Position numbers and translations under genes: made by a program. Shown here piece after piece: positions 17,088 to 26,527 of a stretch of DNA of 64,000 nt. A model generated the notes under the pieces. It had not been told where the DNA came from. It was given only the letters and a program-made list of their open reading frames with translations, and made no database searches. Within the stretch, counting starts at the first letter, position 1; each line of letters begins with the position of its first letter. This DNA comes from Pontibacter sp. Tf4 (GTDB lineage Bacteria > Bacteroidota > Bacteroidia > Cytophagales > Hymenobacteraceae), in contig NZ_JACKZC010000008.1 of assembly GCF_014212495.1 (NCBI RefSeq), positions 124,001 to 188,000 on the forward strand, read 5' to 3'.

Positions 17088-18560
17088 ATGTCTTCAACCC
17101 TGATCATCAGCCTGATTATCGGCTACTTCTGCATACTTATTCTGATCTCCTGGTTCACCAGCAAAAACACCGATTCCGAAACTTTCTTCCTGGCTAACAG
17201 GCAGTCGCCGTGGTACGTGGTGGCTTTTGGTATGATCGGGACATCGCTTTCGGGCGTAACATTTGTGTCGATACCGGGCATGGTGGAAAAGGCGCAGTTC
17301 TCGTACCTGCAGCTGGTGCTGGGTTATTTGCTGGGCTATTTTGTGATTGCCACCGTACTGATGCCGCTGTACTACAGACTGAATTTAGTATCCATCTATA
17401 CTTACCTGGAGCAGCGTTTCGGCTACTGGTCTTATAAAACCGGGGCTGCTTTTTTCCTGCTTTCGCGCACGTTGGGGGCTTCCATCCGTCTGTTTTTAGT
17501 GGCTGGCGTGCTGCAACTGGCCGTGTTCAACGACCTGGGCATTCCGTTTGCCGTTTCAGTGATCATTACTATTCTGCTGATCTGGGTCTATACGTTCCGG
17601 GGCGGCATGAAAACCATTATCTGGACCGATACTTTCCAGACCACGGCTATGCTGATAGCGGTAGTTACCACCATCTGGCTGATCTCGGACGAACTGAACA
17701 TGAGCTTCCAGGGCATGATCGACCGCGTGCAGGCCAGTGAGTACTCGCAGGTATTTTTCTGGGATGTGAAAGACAGCAAATACTTTCTGAAGCAGTTCTT
17801 CTCCGGTGCCTTTATAGCTATAGTTATGACGGGCCTGGATCAGGACATGATGCAGAAAAACCTGAGCTGCAAGAACATCGGCGAAGCCCAGAAGAATATG
17901 TTCTGGTTCAGCATTATCCTTGTGTTTGTAAACATGCTGTTCCTGACACTGGGAGCCCTGCTTTACATTTACGCCAACACCAAAGGGATTGACCTGCCTG
18001 CCAAAGGCGACGATGTGTTCCCGTTCCTGGCGCTGAACCACTTCACGCCGTTCCTGGGCATCGTGTTTATCCTTGGTATCATCGCCATTACCTATGCTTC
18101 CGCCGACTCAGCCCTGACAGCCCTCACTACTTCGTTCTGCGTCGATTTCCTGAATTTCAGCGAGCGTCCCGAGCAGGAGCGCGTGCGCCTGCGCTACATT
18201 GTGCACTTTGGCGTTTCGTTAGTGATGGTACTCGTTATCATTGCGTTCGATATCCTGAATTCTGAAAGTGTGATTACGGCTGTATTTAAAGTAGCTGGTT
18301 ACACCTACGGGCCATTACTGGGCCTTTACACCTTCGGCCTTTACACCAAACGCACCGTCCGCGACAAGTACGTACCGGCTATCTGCGTCATTGCTCCAAT
18401 TTTAACTTACATTATCAGTGCTAACTCTGTAGAGTGGCTCTACGGGTACGAGTTCGGTTTTGAAGTTCTGATCCTGAACGGATTACTTACACTGATCGGC
18501 CTGTTTGCCATCTCTTCTGGCAAAATAGATGACCTGGAACTGGCGCAGGATAACAGGTAA
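17088..18560 (+). CDS. Sodium:solute symporter (SSS family)
   Basis: The 490-aa integral inner-membrane transporter has about 13 hydrophobic helices. Family features include the N-terminal region TFFLANRQSPWYVVAFGMIGTSLSGVTFVSIPGMV (helix 1-2, Na+ site region) and GLDQDMMQKNLSCKNIGEAQKN, which matches the conserved loop after helix 6. It should couple uptake of a small organic solute (sugar, amino acid, nucleoside or similar) to Na+ entry. The substrate cannot be assigned. It is a single gene followed by 580 non-coding bases. An octamer copy is read in frame as Ala-Ile-Val at about 17819. Confidence 0.9.
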   Translation: MSSTLIISLIIGYFCILILISWFTSKNTDSETFFLANRQSPWYVVAFGMIGTSLSGVTFVSIPGMVEKAQFSYLQLVLGYLLGYFVIATVLMPLYYRLNLVSIYTYLEQRFGYWSYKTGAAFFLLSRTLGASIRLFLVAGVLQLAVFNDLGIPFAVSVIITILLIWVYTFRGGMKTIIWTDTFQTTAMLIAVVTTIWLISDELNMSFQGMIDRVQASEYSQVFFWDVKDSKYFLKQFFSGAFIAIVMTGLDQDMMQKNLSCKNIGEAQKNMFWFSIILVFVNMLFLTLGALLYIYANTKGIDLPAKGDDVFPFLALNHFTPFLGIVFILGIIAITYASADSALTALTTSFCVDFLNFSERPEQERVRLRYIVHFGVSLVMVLVIIAFDILNSESVITAVFKVAGYTYGPLLGLYTFGLYTKRTVRDKYVPAICVIAPILTYIISANSVEWLYGYEFGFEVLILNGLLTLIGLFAISSGKIDDLELAQDNR

Positions 18561-19020
18561 GAAGTTTAGGAGTTATTGAGTTAGTGAGTTTAGGAGTTAA
18601 AGAAGTGGTTGGCGCGGGCAGCTTCGCTTGTGATGAACTATAGGCCGGCTACGATCTATGCCGCAAGTTTAGCGTTAGCGTAACTTGTGGCTCTGCATGG
18701 TGCCAGTTTGTAACTGGCGTTCTGCGCAAGCAGAAAACTATAGTTTGCAGTAGTCTAAAGTAGAGCTATAGTTGGAATAATGACTATGGCGCGAGCGTCC
18801 TCGCTCGTGTCGAACTATAGTTGGGCGTCCCGCCCAGTCGGATCACAGATCCAACTTTATAGGCAAGTCACGGATCACAGAACCGCGCCAGCGGAGTCGA
18901 GTGAGAAACAAACTATAGTTCGGAATAAGCCTGCCTGACTGCCACATCAAACTTTCTAACTTTTTAACTTCCCAACTTTCTAACTTTCCAACTCCTTTTA
19001 ACTCTCAACTCTTAACTCAA
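18561..19020. repeat. Intergenic repeat island B with micro-hairpins and short tandem repeats
   Basis: No gene is found. The left edge (18558-18600) is built of GAGTTA/TTTAGGAG-type units. The right edge (18950-19020) is built of AACTTTCT/AACTCT-type octamer-like units of complementary composition, giving the island a loosely inverted border. Inside are five octamer copies and several small perfect hairpins: 18702-18718 (7-bp arms, loop TGT), 18792-18807 (CGAGCG arms), 18822-18836 (TGGGCG arms, loop TCC) and 18840-18852 (GGATC arms, loop ACA). There is also a 9-bp hairpin at 18661-18690 with one G-T pair. No protein or transposase remnant is seen. Confidence 0.7.
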
Positions 19021-19027
19021 TATTGCT

Positions 19028-19035
19028 TACCTTTG
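19028..19035 (+). promoter_or_regulatory. Candidate -7 box (TACCTTTG) of the ABC exporter gene
   Basis: TACCTTTG matches TAnnTTTG exactly and lies about 108 nt before the ATG at 19144. An upstream TTG at the proper distance is not evident because the region is a simple AACTC repeat. Confidence 0.45.
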
Positions 19036-19143
19036 CAGGATTGTAAACGGGAAACTTTATACTTGTACTATAGTATCGGGTTAAACCTTTCCGGCTACCT
19101 AACAAAAGGAGCTGTTCTAAATTAAGTAACGCACTGTACATTA

Positions 19144-20961
19144 ATGGCAAAACGCGGATTCGGGCAAACAGGGGCACAGGACGGCGAAGAACGAAAGAAA
19201 ATTACCAAAGAAAGCTTTCGACGCGGGCTCCGCATTTTCAGCTACGTATTACCCTACAAGTATAAATTTATAGTTGGCCTGGCATTTCTGGTATTTTCCA
19301 GCATCACGTTCATGGCTTTTCCTTACCTGGTAGGCCAGCTCTTCGACTCTACCTCAGCCGACAACGCCGGCGCTCTCTCCGACATCAACGTGATCGCAAT
19401 GGGCTTGTTTGGTGTGATTCTGCTGCAGGGTGTTTTCTCTTTTTTCCGGGTATACTTTTTTGCGCAGGTAAGCGAGAATGCCGTGGCTGATATCCGCCGC
19501 GACCTGTACAGCAAGTTCATGCAGCTGCCGATCTCTTTTTATGAAAAACGCCGCGTGGGCGAAATTACCAGCCGCATTACTACCGATGTAGCACAGGTGC
19601 AGGATGCCATGTCTATCACGCTGGCCGAGCTTTTCCGCCAATCCACCACGCTTATAGTTGGGGTCATCATCATCATGTGGACCTCTATCAAGCTGTCGTT
19701 GTTTATGCTGGCTACGTTTCCGGTGCTGGTAGCGCTGGCGCTGGTCTTTGGCCGCAGAATTAAAACACTGGCCAAGAAAACCCAGGACGAGCTTGCCAAT
19801 ACCAACGTGATTGTAGAAGAAACGCTGCAGGCCATAAATACGGTAAAAGCCTTCACTAACGAGATGTTTGAGGTGGCCCGTTACCGCACCACCCTGAGTA
19901 AAGCCGTACGCACCGCCATCACCACAGCCAATTACCGCGGGGCATTCATCTCCTTCATTATAGTTGGCCTTTTCGGTGGTATTATTCTGGTTATCTGGTA
20001 CGGAGCCACACTGGTTGCCAACGGCGATATTCAGCAAGGCGACCTGGTTTCGTTTGTGCTGTACACGGCCTTTATTGGTGCTTCGGTTGGTGGTTTGGGC
20101 GAACTATACGGCAAGGTGCAATCTGCCCTAGGAGCCACCGAACGCATTTTAGAGATACTGCAGGAACAGGAAGAACCAACTGATAAAAGCCTGCGTGCCC
20201 TGAGCCAGGTACCACGTGTACAAGGCAACATCAACTATAGAAATGTAGCCTTCTCCTACCCTACCCGTCCGGATATACAGGTACTGAAGAACATTAGCTT
20301 TGATGCACAGGCCGGCGAGAAAGTAGCTATAGTTGGACCGAGCGGCGCCGGTAAATCTACCATCATCCAACTGCTGATGCGCTTTTATGACGTGCATGGC
20401 GGCAGCATAAGCGTAGATGGCAAAGACCTGCGCGACATGGACCTGAGTACCCTGCGTGGCAACATTGGTATAGTGCCGCAGGAAGTGCTGCTGTTTGGCG
20501 GAACGATACGCGAGAACATTGCCTATGGCCGGCCGGAAGCCACAGAAGCCGAAATTATTGAAGCTGCTAAAAAAGCCAACGCCTATAACTTTATCGAATC
20601 TTTCCCGGAAGGGCTGGAGACACTGGTGGGCGAACGCGGCATAAAACTATCGGGTGGGCAGCGCCAGCGCATTGCCATTGCCCGTGCCATCCTTAAAAAC
20701 CCTGCTATCCTTATCCTCGATGAAGCCACCAGCTCACTGGATTCAGAGTCGGAACAGCTGGTGCAACAGGCCATGGATGTGCTGATGAAAGACAGAACGA
20801 CCATTATTATTGCGCACCGACTGGCAACTATCAGAAAAGCAGACAAGATATTGGTGATAGATGGTGGCGAGATCGTAGAAGAAGGCTCGCATGAGCAGCT
20901 TTCTGCAAACGAAGACGGCATTTACGCCAACCTGCTCAGGCTACAGTTTGAGCTCAGCTAA
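19144..20961 (+). CDS. ABC transporter, fused permease and ATPase (MsbA/exporter type)
   Basis: The 605-aa half-transporter of the bacterial ABC exporter class would work as a homodimer. Six membrane helices (about residues 35-330) precede a nucleotide-binding domain. That domain has Walker A GPSGAGKST near residue 399, the Q-loop in GIVPQEVLLF, the signature LSGGQRQR, Walker B ILILDEATSSLD and the H-loop in IIIAHRLAT. The length and the N-terminal basic segment fit lipid or multidrug exporters such as MsbA/BmrA; the cargo is not known. An octamer copy encodes Ala-Ile-Val just before the Walker A motif. A strong terminator follows. Confidence 0.93.
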   Translation: MAKRGFGQTGAQDGEERKKITKESFRRGLRIFSYVLPYKYKFIVGLAFLVFSSITFMAFPYLVGQLFDSTSADNAGALSDINVIAMGLFGVILLQGVFSFFRVYFFAQVSENAVADIRRDLYSKFMQLPISFYEKRRVGEITSRITTDVAQVQDAMSITLAELFRQSTTLIVGVIIIMWTSIKLSLFMLATFPVLVALALVFGRRIKTLAKKTQDELANTNVIVEETLQAINTVKAFTNEMFEVARYRTTLSKAVRTAITTANYRGAFISFIIVGLFGGIILVIWYGATLVANGDIQQGDLVSFVLYTAFIGASVGGLGELYGKVQSALGATERILEILQEQEEPTDKSLRALSQVPRVQGNINYRNVAFSYPTRPDIQVLKNISFDAQAGEKVAIVGPSGAGKSTIIQLLMRFYDVHGGSISVDGKDLRDMDLSTLRGNIGIVPQEVLLFGGTIRENIAYGRPEATEAEIIEAAKKANAYNFIESFPEGLETLVGERGIKLSGGQRQRIAIARAILKNPAILILDEATSSLDSESEQLVQQAMDVLMKDRTTIIIAHRLATIRKADKILVIDGGEIVEEGSHEQLSANEDGIYANLLRLQFELS

Positions 20962-20986
20962 AAGTATACTTATTGATTTTCCTGAA

Positions 20987-21017
20987 AACCTGCCGGAGCT
21001 TCCCCGGCAGGTTTTTT
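20987..21017 (+). terminator. Terminator of the ABC exporter gene
   Basis: AACCTGCCGG at 20987-20996 pairs perfectly with CCGGCAGGTT at 21004-21013 and is followed by TTTTTATT. Confidence 0.9.
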
Positions 21018-21087
21018 ATTGCCCGCAATTCATACTTAATCTTATATTTTTCGTAAGTTCGGTGCAAATTTCAACTTCGCCAGCTGC

Positions 21088-21609
21088 ATGCGCCTTAACT
21101 TTTTCTGCACCCTTATCTTCTTACTTGTCTTGCTTTTACCTGCCACGGTGCTGGCCCAGGAATTTACCCAAAACATTCGGTCGCTAACTACAGTTTACGT
21201 CGAAGTGGGCGGTAACTCCGATGCTTACGCCCTGAACCTGGACCGCATTATGTACCAACGCGACCAATGGAAAGGCGGCATACGGGCCGGTGTGGGCACC
21301 AACCTGTTCTTTATGAAAGAAGAGCCGGGCGTGTACCCGGTAGTGCCCGTAGAAGTGTACGCCATGGTAGGCAAATCGCGGAATAACCTGGAAATGGGCC
21401 TGGGCTACACACGGCGGTTTACGGATGCACCGGAACTGTTGCAGAACATGTACTTTGCCCGTTTGGGGGTGCGTTACCAGGTACCAAAGGGCGGTTTGCT
21501 GGTACGTTTCGGGTTAACGCCGTTTATCTCGCCGGAAGGCAAGGATAAGAAGACTGGCGAGACCGGTATTGTGCCGCGGTTTGGATTGAGCGTTGGCTAT
21601 AGTTTATAG
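21088..21609 (+). CDS. Hypothetical outer-membrane beta-barrel-type protein
   Basis: The 173-aa product has a signal peptide ending in TVLAQ (about residue 24). The remainder alternates in beta-strand fashion (for example GGIRAGVGTNLFF, LEMGLGYTRRF, ARLGVRYQV and VRFGLTPFI) and ends with FGLSVGYSL, consistent with a small outer-membrane barrel. The family is not recognised. The stop lies within a CTATAGTTTATAG cluster. It is flanked by single-gene units. Confidence 0.65.
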   Translation: MRLNFFCTLIFLLVLLLPATVLAQEFTQNIRSLTTVYVEVGGNSDAYALNLDRIMYQRDQWKGGIRAGVGTNLFFMKEEPGVYPVVPVEVYAMVGKSRNNLEMGLGYTRRFTDAPELLQNMYFARLGVRYQVPKGGLLVRFGLTPFISPEGKDKKTGETGIVPRFGLSVGYSL

Positions 21610-21704
21610 TTTAACGGCCTGTTAGCAGGCTGCCATACACGATCATTGACTTAAATTTCGTAATATTACATACCTAAGTATACACCCAACTTATACCAGA
21701 ACGA

Positions 21705-22571
21705 ATGAAAAAACAACTTCTTGGCCTTGCTATAGTTGCTGCCACCCTGCTTGGCACAGGCACCGCTAATGCCCAGATAGCTATTCCGGCTGCCAGCCCT
21801 GCCGCTACGGTTACCCAGAAAGTAGGCTTAACCGATGTATCTGTTTCCTATTCGCGACCGTCGTTGCGTGGCCGTACCATTGGCAAAGATGTGGTGCCTT
21901 ACGGCGAAATGTGGCGCACCGGTGCCAACAGCCCAACCCTGATCAAATTTGCAGATGAAGTAACGATACAGGGTAACAAAGTACCAGCCGGTGAATACGT
22001 GCTGATGTCTATTCCGGCGCAAAACGAGTGGACCATCATCCTGCACAAGAACAAGGACCTGTGGGGCAATAACGATGCAAAGTACGACGCAGCAAACGAC
22101 CAGCTTCGCTTTAAAGTAAAGCCACAGACCAACCCAAGAACAATAGAAAGCTTCACCATCAACTTCGCAAACCTGAAAAACAACAGCGCCGATGTAGAGC
22201 TACTATGGGGCAAAGAGATCGCCAGCTTTACCATTACTGTGGATGTGGACAGCAAAGTAATGGCCCAGATACAGGAGAAAGTGATAAACGGTACTAACGT
22301 GTCGCCGGGCATGTATGCAGCGGCGGCCTCTTACTACCTGAGCGCGAACAAGGACATGAAACAGGCGCTGGAGTGGATGAAAAAAGCCAACGCCAACGAT
22401 CCTAAATTCTGGAACCTGCATGCCCAGGCCAAGATACAGGCACAGCTGAAAGACTACAAAGGCGCTATAAAAACCGCAGAACAGTCTATAGAGCTGGCTA
22501 AAAAGGAAAACAACCCCGAGTATGTACGTATGAATGAGCAGGCCATTGCAGAGTGGAAAAAAGCAAAGTAA
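21705..22571 (+). CDS. DUF2911 domain protein with C-terminal helical repeats
   Basis: The 288-aa secreted protein has a signal peptide ending in TANAQ (about residue 24) and contains an in-frame octamer encoding Ala-Ile-Val. Residues about 30-175 match DUF2911, recognised from YSRPSLRGRTIG, PYGEMWRTGAN and AGEYVLMSIP. These domains are common in Bacteroidota and have no established function. The C-terminal third (about residues 205-285) looks like TPR helices (ALEWMKKANANDPKFWNLHAQAK). Probably periplasmic. It has its own terminator at 22603. Confidence 0.85.
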   Translation: MKKQLLGLAIVAATLLGTGTANAQIAIPAASPAATVTQKVGLTDVSVSYSRPSLRGRTIGKDVVPYGEMWRTGANSPTLIKFADEVTIQGNKVPAGEYVLMSIPAQNEWTIILHKNKDLWGNNDAKYDAANDQLRFKVKPQTNPRTIESFTINFANLKNNSADVELLWGKEIASFTITVDVDSKVMAQIQEKVINGTNVSPGMYAAAASYYLSANKDMKQALEWMKKANANDPKFWNLHAQAKIQAQLKDYKGAIKTAEQSIELAKKENNPEYVRMNEQAIAEWKKAK

Positions 22572-22602
22572 TACCTGTTTAGTTTATCCCAAACTATACT
22601 GT

Positions 22603-22636
22603 AAGCCTCTGCTCTGGCAGGGGCTTATTTTTTATA
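22603..22636 (+). terminator. Terminator of the DUF2911 gene
   Basis: AAGCCTCTGC pairs with GCAGGGGCTT (one G-T pair) and runs into ATTTTTTATATTTT. Confidence 0.85.
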
Positions 22637-22654
22637 TTTTAACCTGATTTATAG

Positions 22655-23578
22655 TTGAGCGAACAAACCGAAAAACTACATTCCGAAGAGCACTTGGGCC
22701 CGGCCCGCGAATACTGGTGGAACGAAGATTACCTGGAGCTACTGGCTAAACGCCTGTACGTAGATTATTGTCAGACCCTGGTAGACATTGGCTGCGGCAA
22801 AGGCATGATGGGCTTTAAATTCTCGAAATACATGCCCGACGGCAGCCAGGTATTTGGCGTAGACTACGAGCCTGGCTACATTGCCGAAGCAAAGCAGCGC
22901 GCCCATACCCAGTTTGGCCACAACCAGATCGATTATACCTTTAAAGTTGGCAACGCCACTGATATTCCGCTACCCGACAACATTGCCGACATCACCCTCT
23001 GCCAGACCCTGCTGATTCATGTAAAGAACCCGCAGCGCGTAATTCAGGAAATGATACGCGTAACCAAACCCGGTGCGTGGGTAGTTGCCCTGGAACCCAA
23101 CAACCTGGTTCCTAACCTGATGTTCGACCGCTACGGCGAGACCGATTTTAACGTGGAGAGCATGCTGGATGTACTGGAAATAAAACTACGGATAGAGAAG
23201 GGCAAAAAGAACCTGGGCGAAGGCTTTAACTCCCTTGGCGACGTTGTACCCGATCTGTTTCTGAAAGCCGGACTGGAGAATATTAAAGTCTGGATCTCGG
23301 ATAAAGCACTTTCCATCATTCCGCCTTACGACACCCAGGAAAAAATACTGCGCGTGGAGCAGATGCTGCAATGGATAGAGACCGAGGCCATGGGCTACGA
23401 CTACCAGGACAACCTGAACTACTACATGGCCGGCGGCGGCCAAAAAGACAAATTCGACGCTTACTGGGAGCAACTGCTTTATAACAAGATCATGCTGAAA
23501 CAAAAACTGCTGAAGGAAGAGTACGTATCGGCGGGGGGCAGCCTGGTGTATATAGTGGCAGCACAAAAACCAAGGTGA
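22655..23578 (+). CDS. Class I SAM-dependent methyltransferase
   Basis: The 307-aa enzyme starts at TTG (22655), which itself lies in a TATAGTTG octamer variant; no better start exists upstream because the previous terminator ends there. Motif I is VDIGCGKGMMGFKFSKY near residue 45, motif II is VFGVDYEPGYI, then come NATDIPLPDNIADITLC and VTKPGAWVVALEPNNL. The C-terminal half (about residues 160-300) is a long extension, beyond the usual 200-residue core, that may bind the acceptor. The acceptor is unknown. The gene stands alone. Confidence 0.82.
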   Translation: MSEQTEKLHSEEHLGPAREYWWNEDYLELLAKRLYVDYCQTLVDIGCGKGMMGFKFSKYMPDGSQVFGVDYEPGYIAEAKQRAHTQFGHNQIDYTFKVGNATDIPLPDNIADITLCQTLLIHVKNPQRVIQEMIRVTKPGAWVVALEPNNLVPNLMFDRYGETDFNVESMLDVLEIKLRIEKGKKNLGEGFNSLGDVVPDLFLKAGLENIKVWISDKALSIIPPYDTQEKILRVEQMLQWIETEAMGYDYQDNLNYYMAGGGQKDKFDAYWEQLLYNKIMLKQKLLKEEYVSAGGSLVYIVAAQKPR

Positions 23579-23869
23579 GGTTAAGTTAGGGTAACTATAG
23601 TTAAACCAAAATATTTACAGGAACTATAAAAAATCGTAACCCTTTACCCGGCGCTCCGTAAGGACATATTCCCGTTTTAGCCAAAATCAATCAAACCTAT
23701 GTTGCTTCACCCGATCTTTTACCATCATCACACACTTTCTGCACACCGTTTTTCAGGTATTTTTCCTGTAAATAGTTAAGCTATAGTTTTATATTTGTTC
23801 AGTAGGGCTTTGCTGTACCTGTAACCAAAGCACCCTGCTACGCCTTTTGCAGAAAGAAAATCCCTTTGC
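23579..23869. other. Long leader region of the histidine kinase gene
   Basis: These 291 bases hold no gene. They contain two octamer copies (about 23593 and 23781) and a -7 type box TATATTTG at 23790-23797, which would start transcription about 65 nt before the kinase ATG. No obvious -33 TTG precedes it. No other recognisable element is seen. Confidence 0.5.
23790..23797 (+). promoter_or_regulatory. Candidate -7 box (TATATTTG) for the kinase/response regulator pair
   Basis: It matches TAnnTTTG exactly. It overlaps the end of an octamer-containing stretch (CTATAGTTTTATATTTG). No -33 element was identified. Confidence 0.4.
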
Positions 23870-25345
23870 ATGAAATTATCAGTAAAGCTGTTTGTCGGAT
23901 TTCTACTGATATCCGCCTTGTTTACAGCCGTAGCTATAGTTAACTTCCAGCTCTCCGAGGATGTGATCGAGAACACCGTGTGGGTGGAGCGTTCGCAGTC
24001 GGTGGTACGTTCGTCGGCGGCCCTGCAGCGTAACATCATCGACCTGGAGACCGGTATCCGTGGTTTTTTGCTGAATGGCAACGAAACCTTCCTGCTACCC
24101 TATGTGCAGGCCAAAGAGCCGCTGCCCCGGTTGTTTGCCGAGATAAAAGAGGTTACCAAATACTCGCCGGAGCAGGTCAGGAGGCTTGAAATTATAAAAG
24201 CGATGCAGGAAAGGTGGCAGCGCCAGTATGCAGAACCGCTTATCAACATTACGCGTGCCGATATGGCCAACAGCACCAACCTGCTTTCGACCCAGATCGA
24301 CAGCCTGGTATTAGGCGAGAAAGTGCTGATGGACTCGATCCGGGTTGCCTTCCGGGACTTTAATGCCTACGAATACCAGATCCGAAAGGAACGCACCGAC
24401 CGCCTGAGCCAGAGTATTGAGACCACCCGGCAGGTATCTACCATTCTAACCATCTTATCCGTTATACTTGGGTTGGGCTGGGCCTACTATATTACCCGCC
24501 TGATTACGGGGCGTATCATAAAAATGGTGAACCTGGCCGACCGTATCTCGAAGGGAGAATATAAGACACAGATTGTAGACACGGCAAATGATGAGCTGAG
24601 CATGCTTTCGAGCTCACTGAACATGATGGCCACTACCATTGATGAGACCTTTACTGAGCTGGACCGCAAGAACAAAGAGCTCGACCAGTTTGCCTACGTA
24701 GTATCGCATGACCTGAAAGCGCCGCTGCGGGGCATAGAAGTAGCCTCGAGGTGGGTGGAAGAAGACATGGGACGCGAGCTGCCGGATAACGTGAGACAGT
24801 ACCTGAGCATGATGCGCACCCGCGTGCACCGCATGGAGAACCTGATAAACGGGATACTGGCCCTGGCCCGTATTGGCCGTACCACCCCTATCGAGGAACG
24901 GGTGGATATACGGGCGCTGCTGATGGAAATTACAGAGCTGCTGGACATCCCCGAGAAGTTTAAGATCGTGCTGCCACCTGACCTGCCGGTGCTTTACACA
25001 GCCAAGGTTCAGCTGCAGCAGGTATTCTCCAACCTCATCAGCAATGCTGTTAAGTACCACGATAAAGTGGCCGGCCGCATCACCATCGGGTACCAGGAAT
25101 ATGAGAACCATTACGCTTTTTCAATTTCTGACGACGGCCCAGGCATCGACGAAGAATATCATGACCGTATTTTCGTTATCTTCCAGACATTGCAGGAACG
25201 CGACGCCTTTGAGAGTACCGGAGTAGGCCTGGCCATCGTTAAGAAAATAGTGGAGTGGCAGGGCGGTACCATACAGGTTACTTCTGAACAGGATAAGGGA
25301 TCTACTTTTACCTTTACCTGGCCTAAGAGTAGTAAAAAAGATTAG
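23870..25345 (+). CDS. CHASE3/HAMP sensor histidine kinase
   Basis: The 491-aa membrane kinase has a first transmembrane helix at residues 7-27, a periplasmic CHASE3 sensing domain (about residues 35-175, with LETGIRGFLLNGNETFLLPY), a second helix near 188-208 and a HAMP linker. The HisKA domain carries the phospho-acceptor His near residue 280 in YVVSHDLKAPLRG. The ATPase domain has N box NLISNAVKYH, G1 DDGPGIDEEY, F box FVIFQ and G2 STGVGLAIVKK. This architecture is typical of phytochrome-like HWE-unrelated HisKA kinases with small response regulators. The adjacent gene 43 nt downstream is the likely partner. The signal sensed is unknown. Confidence 0.92.
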   Translation: MKLSVKLFVGFLLISALFTAVAIVNFQLSEDVIENTVWVERSQSVVRSSAALQRNIIDLETGIRGFLLNGNETFLLPYVQAKEPLPRLFAEIKEVTKYSPEQVRRLEIIKAMQERWQRQYAEPLINITRADMANSTNLLSTQIDSLVLGEKVLMDSIRVAFRDFNAYEYQIRKERTDRLSQSIETTRQVSTILTILSVILGLGWAYYITRLITGRIIKMVNLADRISKGEYKTQIVDTANDELSMLSSSLNMMATTIDETFTELDRKNKELDQFAYVVSHDLKAPLRGIEVASRWVEEDMGRELPDNVRQYLSMMRTRVHRMENLINGILALARIGRTTPIEERVDIRALLMEITELLDIPEKFKIVLPPDLPVLYTAKVQLQQVFSNLISNAVKYHDKVAGRITIGYQEYENHYAFSISDDGPGIDEEYHDRIFVIFQTLQERDAFESTGVGLAIVKKIVEWQGGTIQVTSEQDKGSTFTFTWPKSSKKD

Positions 25346-25388
25346 TTTAGTTATTTTTGTACCTGAGCACCTTTATATATTTTTATAG

Positions 25389-25823
25389 ATGAGTGAAAAA
25401 ATCAACAATATCCTGCTTGTAGAAGACGACTACCTGGATATTATGAATGTAGAGCGAGAGCTTAAGAAGATAGGACTGACACAACCGCTGCATGTGGCAC
25501 GCAACGGGCGCGAAGGTCTGAAAATGCTTCGTGGCGACGGAATGCCCCGTATTTCGCCGGCGCCAAGCGTTATTTTACTGGATATTAATATGCCGAAGAT
25601 GAACGGCATCGAATTTTTAACGGAACTACGCCACGACCCGGAGTTCAGCCACATTCCGGTGTTTATCATGACCACTTCTAACGAGGAGACGGACCGCCTG
25701 GCCACCCAGAAACTGCAGGTAGCCGGCTATATCCTGAAACCGCTTAGCTTTGATGATTTTAACAACAACCAATCGTCGCTGGATAGCTTCAGCCTGTTCT
25801 TGGATCTGATAAAACTGAAGTAA
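25389..25823 (+). CDS. Single-domain response regulator (Rcp1-like)
   Basis: The 144-aa protein consists only of a receiver domain. The acidic pair is at residues 13-14 (LLVEDDYLD), the phospho-acceptor Asp is near residue 65 (VILLDINMPKMNG), the conserved Thr is in FIMTTSNEE and the conserved Lys in YILKPLSFDDF. There is no DNA-binding output domain, so signalling goes through protein contacts or a phosphorelay, as for the Rcp1 type. It probably forms a two-gene operon with the CHASE3 kinase upstream. Its stop codon TAA is the start of TAAACTATAGTT, a full octamer palindrome that also abuts the stop of the convergent rnhB. Confidence 0.92.
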   Translation: MSEKINNILLVEDDYLDIMNVERELKKIGLTQPLHVARNGREGLKMLRGDGMPRISPAPSVILLDINMPKMNGIEFLTELRHDPEFSHIPVFIMTTSNEETDRLATQKLQVAGYILKPLSFDDFNNNQSSLDSFSLFLDLIKLK

Positions 25824-25824
25824 A

Positions 25825-26439
25825 CTATAGTTCGGCAGGCGCGTCAGAAAGCAGCTGCGGGCTCGGCAGCAAGGTGAACGAGTGCCTGTGATAGGGAGTA
25901 GCCCCATGCAATGCAATGGCCTGCCTGTGCTCAGGGGTAGGGTAACCGGCGTTGCGCTCCCAGCCAAATACAGCGTACTCCTCTGCCAGCCGCTGCATCA
26001 CATCGTCGCGGTGCGTTTTAGCCAGCACCGATGCCGCCGCAATAGACAGGTACTTTCCATCTCCTTTTACAATACATGTATGCGGCACCTGCCCATAGGG
26101 CTTAAAACGGTTGCCATCAATTAGCAGGTAGCCGGCTGTTTGTGCTAACCCGGCAATGGCGCGGTGCATGGCCAGGAAGGTTGCCTGCAAAATATTTATC
26201 TCATCTATCTCGGCTGGAGTGGCCTCGCCTATGGCCCAGGCCACGGCATCGCGCAGCACATCTTCCCGTATCTGCTCCCGCTGCTTTCTGTTCAGTTGCT
26301 TCGAGTCGTTCAGCAGGTGGTGTTTATAGTCGGGCGGAAGGATAACGGCAGCAGCTACTACTGGCCCGGCCAGGCAGCCACGACCGGCCTCGTCTACTCC
26401 TGCTTCTAAAAGCTCTCCGCTGAAAGTTGATAGTAACAT
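25825..26439 (-). CDS. rnhB: Ribonuclease HII
   Basis: This 204-aa endonuclease cleaves the RNA strand of RNA-DNA hybrids and single ribonucleotides in DNA. The catalytic motif is DEAGRG at residues 16-21, with further conserved [11 protein letters not shown] near residue 45, LLIDGNRF near residue 105 and [10 protein letters not shown] near 135. The length is normal. It lies convergent to the response regulator with about 1 nt between the stops, the join being an octamer palindrome. Another octamer palindrome lies immediately before its ATG (26440-26449). Confidence 0.95.
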   Translation of the reverse strand: MLLSTFSGELLEAGVDEAGRGCLAGPVVAAAVILPPDYKHHLLNDSKQLNRKQREQIREDVLRDAVAWAIGEATPAEIDEINILQATFLAMHRAIAGLAQTAGYLLIDGNRFKPYGQVPHTCIVKGDGKYLSIAAASVLAKTHRDDVMQRLAEEYAVFGWERNAGYPTPEHRQAIALHGATPYHRHSFTLLPSPQLLSDAPAEL

Positions 26440-26474
26440 AAACTATAGTTCTGCGCTTATACTTGCCTGTAACA

Positions 26475-26482
26475 CAAAACTA
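26475..26482 (-). promoter_or_regulatory. Candidate -7 box (TAGTTTTG) of rnhB
   Basis: On the minus strand TAGTTTTG fits TAnnTTTG and lies about 36 nt before the rnhB ATG. No -33 TTG is evident. Confidence 0.35.
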
Positions 26483-26527
26483 CACAAAAAAACTCCGGAA
26501 ATGCACGCTTATAGTTGGGGCTATAGT

